Below are positions 57,180 to 64,000 of a stretch of 64,000 nt of DNA, one piece after another. The notes under the pieces were generated by a model. It was not told where the DNA came from. It worked only from the letters and a program-made list of their open reading frames with translations, and made no database searches. The DNA is from Providencia vermicola (GTDB taxonomy: Bacteria; Pseudomonadota; Gammaproteobacteria; Enterobacterales; Enterobacteriaceae). A program made the translations under genes and the position numbers. The stretch's first letter is position 1; the number at the start of each line of letters is the position of its first letter. The stretch is from assembly GCF_010748935.1 (NCBI RefSeq), contig NZ_CP048796.1, positions 1,677,001-1,741,000 on the forward strand. Reading direction: 5' to 3'.

Positions 57180-58895
57180 ATGCAATTAAAATCCACACTC
57201 ACCTATTTGTATAGCTTTATGTCGGTTATGGCATTATCGCCTTTACTAGCAAGTGCCTCCATGCTTCGACCTGAGAATACCGATACGTTGTTTCAGCAAC
57301 AAACTCAGCAACAACAAGCACAGCAACAACAATTTGATGCTAAAGCCCCGAATGTGAGCTTGTCTGTGCCCATTGCAAAAAGCCAATTGCAATTTCCAAA
57401 TGAAACACCATGTTTTTTAATCGAACAGGTTGTTGTTAGTGGACAAGAGGCCTTACCTCATTGGGTACCCGTTCAGCGCTTAGCAAATCAAGCCGTCGGG
57501 CATTGCATCGGTGTGCAAGGGATTAACCATTTAGTGACGGATATGCAAAATAGGTTGATTAGCCATGGTTGGATTACCAGTCGGGTGCTGGTTCCTGAGC
57601 AAGATTTATCAACGGGTGTTCTCCGGTTAGTTGTCATGCCAGGTAAAGTACAAAAAGTTGTTTTTACCGATGATTCATCACAATACAGCACGCTATATAC
57701 TGCAATGCCAGCCCATTCAGGTAATTTATTGGATTTGCGAGATATTGAGCAAGGCCTCGAAAATCTACAGCGCCTACCAACCGTACAAGCTTCAATGGAA
57801 ATGGTGCCAGGTGATGGTCCGGGTGAAACCCAAATTGTGATTAAGCGCGAACAATCACGTTATTGGCATGCGGGAGCTTGGGTTGACAATACAGGTTCAA
57901 AAAGTACGGGTAAAAATCAAGCGGGTGTGATGATAGCATTGGATAATCCAACATCACTCAGTGATCTTTTTTACCTTACCGCCACACGCGATTTAAGCTT
58001 CTCCAGTGATAAAGACACCACTAACTACAGTGCACACTACTCGGTACCGTTTGGTTATTGGCAGTTTGCTACCACCGCGAGTGATTATGAATATACCCAA
58101 ACTATCGCGGGTGCGAACAGCGATATAAAATATCGCGGTAAAAGTAAAAGCCTGAATTTGCAACTGAGTAATGTACTTTACCGTGATGCCACAGCGAAAA
58201 CCACCGCGACCTATGATGTTAATTTACGTGAGACGCGCAACTTTGTGGGTGAAACTGAAATTGGCAACCAAAAACGTCGAACGACGGCGTGGAAGTTAGG
58301 GCTAAACCATCGCCAATATATAGGGCAATCAACCATTAACTTGGGTGCAAGTTATCAACATGGCACACGTTGGTTTGGGGCCATGCCAGCGTTTGAAGAA
58401 TTTCGTCGTAAAGATTCCCAAGATTACGCGACAGCGCTAGCGATTGTGATGCAGTTTCATGCATCGGCGAGCATACCTTTTACTTTGGCAGAACAGTCTT
58501 TGCGTTTCGACACACAATACTCACGTCAGATCAGTGACAGACCATTAACGCCTCAAGATCAATTCAGTATTGGTAACCGCTGGACGGTGCGAGGGTTCGA
58601 TGGCGAGCGTACTCTCAGTGCCGATGAGGGGTGGACACTTCGCAATACCTTGTCATGGGCACTCCCTATCTCAGCTCAAGAGCTCTATGTTGGTGCAGAC
58701 TACGGCAAAATCAGTGGGCGCTGGGCAGACATGAATTTAGGGACTCATCTTGCTGGTGGTGTTGTCGGTTTACGCGGAGCGATTAATCCAGCTAATTTGA
58801 GCTATGACTTATCACTCGGTACGCCTTTCTCTAAACCGGATGGTTTTAGAACCGATCCTGCTACTTTTGCTTTCTCTGTAAACTGGAATTATTAA
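57180..58895 (+). CDS. Two-partner secretion outer-membrane transporter (TpsB; ShlB/FhaC/CdiB type)
   Basis: Outer-membrane barrel that exports the adjacent TpsA exoprotein. A signal peptide ends near LASASM (about residue 28). A Gln-rich segment (FQQQTQQQQAQQQQ, about residues 38-51) follows, then a POTRA domain (FLIEQVVVSGQEALPHWVPV, about residue 79; TSRVLVPEQDLSTGVLRLVVMPG, about residue 134) and a C-terminal 16-strand barrel. The conserved lid-loop motif appears as WTVRGFDGERTLSADEGW near residue 470. The 571-residue length fits ShlB/HpmB. It is 11 bp before the tpsA start and certainly co-transcribed with it. Confidence 0.95.
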   Translation: MQLKSTLTYLYSFMSVMALSPLLASASMLRPENTDTLFQQQTQQQQAQQQQFDAKAPNVSLSVPIAKSQLQFPNETPCFLIEQVVVSGQEALPHWVPVQRLANQAVGHCIGVQGINHLVTDMQNRLISHGWITSRVLVPEQDLSTGVLRLVVMPGKVQKVVFTDDSSQYSTLYTAMPAHSGNLLDLRDIEQGLENLQRLPTVQASMEMVPGDGPGETQIVIKREQSRYWHAGAWVDNTGSKSTGKNQAGVMIALDNPTSLSDLFYLTATRDLSFSSDKDTTNYSAHYSVPFGYWQFATTASDYEYTQTIAGANSDIKYRGKSKSLNLQLSNVLYRDATAKTTATYDVNLRETRNFVGETEIGNQKRRTTAWKLGLNHRQYIGQSTINLGASYQHGTRWFGAMPAFEEFRRKDSQDYATALAIVMQFHASASIPFTLAEQSLRFDTQYSRQISDRPLTPQDQFSIGNRWTVRGFDGERTLSADEGWTLRNTLSWALPISAQELYVGADYGKISGRWADMNLGTHLAGGVVGLRGAINPANLSYDLSLGTPFSKPDGFRTDPATFAFSVNWNY

Positions 58896-58906
58896 GGACG
58901 CTCAGG

Positions 58907-61900
58907 ATGAACAAGTTATTTTATCGCCTCATTTTTAATGCCGCGCGCCAAATGGTGATGGTGGTTTCCGATATTACGCGCAGCCATCGTGCGGGGCCAG
59001 CGGGTTCGAATAACAATCGCGTCGAGAAAACAACAAGATGTCAGGTGCGCTGGTCAGTTAAACCGATAGTAACTTCCTTATGGTTCACATTAGGCATGGT
59101 GAGCTTTAACGTTTCAGCCTCGACTATAGTTGCCGATGGTAAGGCTCCGGGTAACCAACAACCCACGATTGTGAATACACAAAATGGTTTACCCCAAGTC
59201 AATATTCAAGCACCCAACCGTGATGGGGTTTCTCGCAACCAATACAGCCAGTTCGATGTTGATCAGAAAGGGGCTATCCTTAACAACAGCAGTACCAACA
59301 CGAACACACAATTGGGCGGTATTATTCAAGGTAATGATTGGCTCGCCAAAGGGGAAGCCAAAATTATTCTCAATGAGGTGAATAGTCGCGACCCAAGTCA
59401 GCTCAATGGCTTTATTGAAGTGGCTGGGAAAAAGGCGGATGTGATCATTGCCAACCCAGCGGGGATCACCTGTAACGGTTGTGGCTTCATCAACGCGGAT
59501 AAAGCCTTACTTTCTGCGGGTAAAACGCTGATAGAGAATGGCAAAATCAAAGGGTTTGAAGTTGATAAAGGCAGCATCAATATTGTTGGGCAAGGTTACA
59601 ATGGCAATGGAACTAACTACACCGCTCTGATAGCCCGTTCAGTGAATATTAATGCCAAATTGCATGCTAAAGATTTAGCGATTACAACGGGAAAAAATAC
59701 CGTTGCAGCGGATGGAAAAACCATTCTCAAGACAACAGATAATTCCTCCACCGATGATAAGCCTGAATTTGCTTTAGATGTTGCCGCTTTAGGCGGCATG
59801 TATGTCAATACCATCAAAATGCGGGGGACAGAGCATGGTGTGGGCGTGCGTAATGCGGGGCATATTGGGGCAGAGGCCGGTGATATTACCCTATCGGCTG
59901 ACGGTAAAATTGGCAATATTGGCGTGATCAACGCAAGCCAAAATATTGCCCTTAATAGCCAGCAAGGCATAAACAACTCAGGGACTGTACTTGCACAAAA
60001 CGATATTCAGCTTAAAGCAAAACAGGCCATCACTAACACCGATAAAGGCCAAATTGTTGCTGGGCGTGATGCAACACTGCGTGCTGAGCAAGTTAACAGT
60101 GATAATAGCGCTTTATTAGCGGCAGGGGTTGATAGTAAAGGCAAACTGACTTCAGTGGGCTCGTTAAGGGTTAACGGTGATAAAGCGGTTGTGTTACAAG
60201 GGGATATCCTTGCTAAAGACGAATTAACGGTAACAGGCAGCGCCATAGATTTATCCCATTCCAATACCCAAGCCAAGAATATCACGTTGACGGCGAGTGC
60301 TGCGGATATTCGTACTAAAGAGGCGCATTTACTAGCAACAAACAATGCGACATTGACTGCTAAGCGTGGGATTGATAACCAAAAGGGAGAGGTTGTCGCC
60401 AATCAATTGACTCTGACAGCACCTGAGTTTATTGATAATCAGCAAGGTAAATTAGTTCAAAAAGGGAATTCTGAAAATACCTTGAATACTCAGGTATTCA
60501 GTAACCAACAGGGAGAAATCAACCTTGCAGGTGATACTTTAATAACGACGCAGCAGTTGAATAACCAGTCTGGGCAGCTATTAAGCCGTGATGGTAAAGT
60601 CGATATTCAAAGCCACAATCTGAACAACCAACAAGGCACGATTTTAACATCAGGCAAGCAAGGCCTCACCATCAAGTCCGATAAGTTAGATGGGCAGAAA
60701 GGGGAAATTCTGACCAGTGGTACATTGAGACTAACCGCCAAATCGACCAATCTTGATCAAAGTACCACACAAGCAGAACAAATTACTTTACAGGCCACTG
60801 CGTTATCTCACCGTCAAGGCAATATGTTGCAGACAGGCGATAAAACACTAAAGCTTAATGTGGTTAATGGATTGGATAACACCCAAGGAAGTATCGCATC
60901 TAAAGGTGACTTGAACATACAGGCAGGCGCTGTTAACAATACGGACGGTAAATTACTCACCAGCACGAACTATCGTTTAGACCTAACGTCTGCTGGCGAA
61001 TTGAATAATACGCGTGGGGTGATTCAAACTGATAAGGCCCTGATGCTCAACGTGGATAAACTGATCAATCAGCAAGGTAAAATAAGCAGTTTATCCGGTG
61101 CCGCTTTATTAACAGCAAATCGCTTAGACGGTGAAAAAGGCACTATTTTTGCGCAAAACACATTGCGTATAGACAGCGCAGATATCAACTTAAATCAAGG
61201 ATTCACGCAAGCAGGCCAAGTTTCTATTTTATCCAACAACTTTAGCCATCAGGGGGCCACCTTACTGCAAACAAGGGAAGGCAAAACTGATTTACATATT
61301 CAAAATCAATTTGATAACCAGAAAGGTGAAATTTCCAGCAATGGCCAAATTGATATTGTCGCAAACGAGCTAAATAACCAAGACGGTAAGATTATTGCGG
61401 CCAAATTGGGTCATGTGACGTTGAGTATCCAACAGGCGTTGAATAACGCTCAAGGCACATTATTAGGTAATCAAGGTATTCAGCTGGCTGCGGAACGCTT
61501 AATTAACCAATCCGGTAAAATTATTGCCAGTTTTGGTGATAACCAATTGACACTTAAGCAGTTGGATGGTGAAAAAGGGGAAATTCTCTCGAAAGGCAAA
61601 CTGGCCTTAACGGGGGAGGAACTCAACCTCAATGACGCGGTGACGCAGGCAGACAACATCCAAATTGAGGGGCAAAACCTGTCCCATCAACGTGGAAAAA
61701 TGCTACAAACGGGCAGTGAAAAAGGGCAAATCAAGCTCGCCGATACCCTTGATAACCAGTCAGGGAATATTAGCAGCCAAGGCACATTGAGTGTCAATGT
61801 GGATAAACTCTCCAACCAACAAGGCGTTGTGGTCGCGGCTAAAGTCGGGGCGTTGATCCTAAATGCCAAGCAGCATGTCGATAACACCCAAGGGACCTTG

Positions 61901-64000
61901 TTTGCGCAGCAGGATTTTACCCTTAACACGCAGTCATTCAGCAATATTGACGGCAAAGCAATTAGTAAACAAGGGGATATGCAGCTTGCCACTGAAGATT
62001 TGCAAGGGCAGCGCGGGGAAATCATTGCTCAAGGCGATTTATCACTGAGTGGTAAAGACATTGACCTGACAGCCGCCAATACCCAAGCACAACATATCCA
62101 ATTGCGAGCGAATAATTTAACTCATCAGCAAGGGACAATGACCCAACTGGGCGAACACCAAGGCACTATTGAGGTATCCCAACAGATTAACAATAACGCA
62201 GGGGATATCATTGGTAACGGCTCTTGGTTGATCAAAACCCATGCCCTTGATAATCAGCAAGGTAAAATATTCAGTGCAAGAATGGGTCAGCTTGATTTAC
62301 AAATTCAACAAGTACTGGATAACACGGGTGGGACATTGACCGGCCGCCAAGGTGTATTTGTTGAAACGCAATCATTAATTAACCGTACTGGTAAAGTGAT
62401 TGCCAGCATGGGGGATGTCACCTTAAATAGCCAATCACTTGAGGGTGATGAAGGTGAAATATTGGCAGCTAACACTTTGAGTATTGATGGTGGAGCGCTC
62501 TCGCTAAATCAGGCTGTCACCCAAGCTGAACACATCTTAATCATGGCGAATACCCTTGATCACCAAGGGGGCAAGTTATTACAAACTGGCGATAAAGCGG
62601 GGAAAATCACCTTACAAGGGAAGCTAATTAATCAAGCGGGTGAAATAGGCAGTAATGGCGACTTCTCATTAACCGCCAACAGTCTCGACAATCGTGATGG
62701 ACAAGTCATCACCGCAAAAAATGGTCATCTTAAGGTTGATTTAACCCATGAATTATTGAACCAAGACGGGGCACTCATTGGTGAGAATGGACTGAGCATA
62801 GCAGCCAGTGATATCGAAAACCAGCAAGGAAAACTGGTTGCTCGCCATGGTGATGCAAAACTGGATGTGACTAAGGGTATCAATAACCAAGCAGGGTTAA
62901 TCGCCGCAGAGCAATTGTTGCAGATGCGCAACCAAGCACTACAAAACCAGTTGGGGTATCTACAAGCTAACACCGTTGATATTAATACCCATCACCACCG
63001 ATTTGATAATACACAAGGCTCGTTGTTAGCGAAGCAAACACTCGTGTTAAATAGTGGCCAAATTGACAACCAACAAGGCTCAATTCAATCTGGTAGTGAC
63101 ATACTGATTAATACTCATGGTGAGCAGCTAAACAACACGCAAAGCGGTGACAATAAAGGCATTTATGCGCAAGGTGGGTTAACCCTAACAACGGGGGAGC
63201 TCAATAATGAGCAAGGCCGTATTGTGGCGAAAAGCACGCTTAAACTGAACAGCCAAGGTGTTAACAATCAGCAAGGCTTGGTGGGCAGCCAGTCTGAGCT
63301 CTCAATGACAACGCAGCAATTGGATAACCGTGAAGGCATGATTAAAGGCCACTCTGTGAGTATTGATACACAGGGTCAGAAACTGATTAATCTTGCTAAA
63401 AAAGCGGATCAAGGCATCTTTGCTAGCCAAAACCTGGCGATGACCGTTGGCGAGTTAATTAATCGTCAAGGGCAAATACAAGCAAATCAAATTTCGCTCG
63501 ATAGCCAAAAAAATCGGTTTGATAATACGGAAGGAGAAATGCTTGCCGTCAATAATTTAACGGCAAATACGGGAGCGCTCGATAACCAACAAGGTCGACT
63601 TCAAGCAGGCCAGCAATTGACATTGAATACCCATGGCGAGGTGCTCAATAATAGCCATACACAAAAAAGTGGCGGTTTATTAAGTGGGGGCGGCTTATCG
63701 ATTGACAGTGGGAAACTGCTTAACCACCAAGGGCAAATTCAAGGCGCTGGGGCGGTATCACTCACCACGACAGGGGTTGAAAACCAGAACGGAGAAATTT
63801 TTGCTGGTCAGTCGATGGATATTCATACCCAGCAACAGGCATTGCTAAATCAGCAAGGGACATTAGCGAGTAATGGCAAACTTGAGCTGAATACCGAGAA
63901 TTTGAATAATATCCAAGGCGTAGTTCAAGGAAAACTTGGACTCACCGTGAATGCCGAGCAGATCGAGAACCAAAAAGGGTTATTACTAAGCCAATCCTCG
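58907..64000 (+). CDS. Giant TpsA exoprotein, CdiA/filamentous haemagglutinin type (3' partial)
   Basis: Secreted exoprotein of the adjacent TpsB; 1698 codons are in the window and the frame is still open at 64000. An extended signal peptide region (ESPR: MNKLFYRLIFNAARQ...) and a hydrophobic core (VTSLWFTLGMVSFNVSAS, about residues 55-72) lead to the TPS domain, with LGGIIQGN, the CxxC motif NPAGITCNGCGFIN and GALGGMY (here AALGGMYVNTIKM). The rest is a repetitive beta-helix of NQQG/NxxGxI units of about 20-23 residues, organised in higher-order repeats of about 147 residues from roughly 60220 to 62880. It is already longer than Proteus HpmA haemolysin (about 1577 residues), so a CdiA or FHA-like adhesin/toxin is more likely; any toxin domain and immunity gene lie downstream of the window. 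Translation start is supported by AAGGA upstream. Confidence 0.93.
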   Translation, partial: MNKLFYRLIFNAARQMVMVVSDITRSHRAGPAGSNNNRVEKTTRCQVRWSVKPIVTSLWFTLGMVSFNVSASTIVADGKAPGNQQPTIVNTQNGLPQVNIQAPNRDGVSRNQYSQFDVDQKGAILNNSSTNTNTQLGGIIQGNDWLAKGEAKIILNEVNSRDPSQLNGFIEVAGKKADVIIANPAGITCNGCGFINADKALLSAGKTLIENGKIKGFEVDKGSINIVGQGYNGNGTNYTALIARSVNINAKLHAKDLAITTGKNTVAADGKTILKTTDNSSTDDKPEFALDVAALGGMYVNTIKMRGTEHGVGVRNAGHIGAEAGDITLSADGKIGNIGVINASQNIALNSQQGINNSGTVLAQNDIQLKAKQAITNTDKGQIVAGRDATLRAEQVNSDNSALLAAGVDSKGKLTSVGSLRVNGDKAVVLQGDILAKDELTVTGSAIDLSHSNTQAKNITLTASAADIRTKEAHLLATNNATLTAKRGIDNQKGEVVANQLTLTAPEFIDNQQGKLVQKGNSENTLNTQVFSNQQGEINLAGDTLITTQQLNNQSGQLLSRDGKVDIQSHNLNNQQGTILTSGKQGLTIKSDKLDGQKGEILTSGTLRLTAKSTNLDQSTTQAEQITLQATALSHRQGNMLQTGDKTLKLNVVNGLDNTQGSIASKGDLNIQAGAVNNTDGKLLTSTNYRLDLTSAGELNNTRGVIQTDKALMLNVDKLINQQGKISSLSGAALLTANRLDGEKGTIFAQNTLRIDSADINLNQGFTQAGQVSILSNNFSHQGATLLQTREGKTDLHIQNQFDNQKGEISSNGQIDIVANELNNQDGKIIAAKLGHVTLSIQQALNNAQGTLLGNQGIQLAAERLINQSGKIIASFGDNQLTLKQLDGEKGEILSKGKLALTGEELNLNDAVTQADNIQIEGQNLSHQRGKMLQTGSEKGQIKLADTLDNQSGNISSQGTLSVNVDKLSNQQGVVVAAKVGALILNAKQHVDNTQGTLFAQQDFTLNTQSFSNIDGKAISKQGDMQLATEDLQGQRGEIIAQGDLSLSGKDIDLTAANTQAQHIQLRANNLTHQQGTMTQLGEHQGTIEVSQQINNNAGDIIGNGSWLIKTHALDNQQGKIFSARMGQLDLQIQQVLDNTGGTLTGRQGVFVETQSLINRTGKVIASMGDVTLNSQSLEGDEGEILAANTLSIDGGALSLNQAVTQAEHILIMANTLDHQGGKLLQTGDKAGKITLQGKLINQAGEIGSNGDFSLTANSLDNRDGQVITAKNGHLKVDLTHELLNQDGALIGENGLSIAASDIENQQGKLVARHGDAKLDVTKGINNQAGLIAAEQLLQMRNQALQNQLGYLQANTVDINTHHHRFDNTQGSLLAKQTLVLNSGQIDNQQGSIQSGSDILINTHGEQLNNTQSGDNKGIYAQGGLTLTTGELNNEQGRIVAKSTLKLNSQGVNNQQGLVGSQSELSMTTQQLDNREGMIKGHSVSIDTQGQKLINLAKKADQGIFASQNLAMTVGELINRQGQIQANQISLDSQKNRFDNTEGEMLAVNNLTANTGALDNQQGRLQAGQQLTLNTHGEVLNNSHTQKSGGLLSGGGLSIDSGKLLNHQGQIQGAGAVSLTTTGVENQNGEIFAGQSMDIHTQQQALLNQQGTLASNGKLELNTENLNNIQGVVQGKLGLTVNAEQIENQKGLLLSQSS
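60220..62880 (+). repeat. Superrepeats of about 440 bp within tpsA
   Basis: At least six diverged copies of a module, starting near 60220, 60681, 61125, 61567, 61993 and 62440. Each carries an L(D/Q/E)G-x-x-GEI block, a TQA(E/D/G/Q) block about 25 residues later (TTQAEQIT, FTQAGQVS, VTQADNIQ, NTQAQHIQ, VTQAEHIL), and an LSHQ-x-G-x-(L/M)LQTG block. Spacing is 426-461 bp, that is about 142-153 residues. The repeat sits on top of the shorter 20-23-residue beta-helix unit. Confidence 0.8.

Noticed and set aside
60007-60402. Long antisense open frames inside tpsA (also at 59617-59976 and 61687-62025)
   Set aside because: Antisense shadows of repetitive, low-stop coding sequence; the sense frame is continuous and matches TpsA proteins.
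58907-64000. HpmA/ShlA pore-forming haemolysin
   Set aside because: The N-terminal TPS domain is compatible, but the frame already exceeds the length of HpmA and is made of FHA-type repeats, so CdiA/FHA type is preferred.

Overview
The window is bacterial chromosome, gene-dense and moderately AT-rich. It most likely comes from Providencia or a close relative in the Morganellaceae (order Enterobacterales). This rests on the protein sequences, which are close to but distinct from E. coli, on an MrpJ-like regulator, on a protealysin-type protease, and on the conserved order of the E. coli 54-minute region. A mannitol operon favours a mannitol-fermenting species such as P. rettgeri, but that is inference; no rRNA is present.

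Backbone, 1 to about 26.9 kb. The 3' part of rluF, an M4 protease, hemF, ypeA, yfeY and yfeX are followed by the sulfur block cysPTWA-cysM. Next come the general PTS genes ptsH-ptsI-crr, then cysK, cysZ, zipA, ligA, nupC and ypeB. A divergent LysR / GST / luciferase-like monooxygenase cluster separates these from two tRNA-Ala genes, gltX, and a tRNA operon of three tRNA-Val and two tRNA-Lys. Sulfate/thiosulfate import, both cysteine synthases and CysZ lie within 10 kb.

Accessory DNA, about 26.9 to 31.6 kb. A 204-bp hexamer microsatellite follows the last tRNA-Lys, then a degenerate second copy of the tRNA-Lys 3' end and flank, about 1.9 kb of gene-free AT-rich DNA, an MrpJ-like regulator and a CvrA-type antiporter.

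Uptake and catabolism, 32 to 41.4 kb. A methionine-type ABC importer (ATPase and permease on one strand, lipoprotein divergent) is joined to an FAD monooxygenase and a two-domain CMD/alkylhydroperoxidase-like protein. A cyclase, an SDR, a MoaF-family protein and an SLC13/ArsB-type permease follow. This is the best candidate for an undescribed system: import of a small, probably sulfur-containing or amino-acid-like compound followed by oxidation.

Mannitol operon, 42 to 45.7 kb: mtlA-mtlD-mtlR behind several CRP-like sites.

AT-rich mosaic, 45.7 to 57 kb. It holds a helical protein of unknown function, an FAD oxidoreductase, a membrane-anchored coiled-coil protein, a YjgN/M48 pair, a P-loop kinase, a DJ-1/PfpI protein, an orphan toxin-fragment plus SUKH immunity module with a frameshift, and kptA. 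It also carries decayed partial copies of two nearby genes and a 32-bp direct repeat, so it looks like a region of repeated insertion and deletion.

Two-partner secretion, 57.2 to 64 kb. An OMP85/ShlB-type transporter is followed by a giant TpsA exoprotein (CdiA/FHA type) that runs off the window. It has an ESPR signal peptide, a TPS domain and a hierarchical repeat of about 147 residues.
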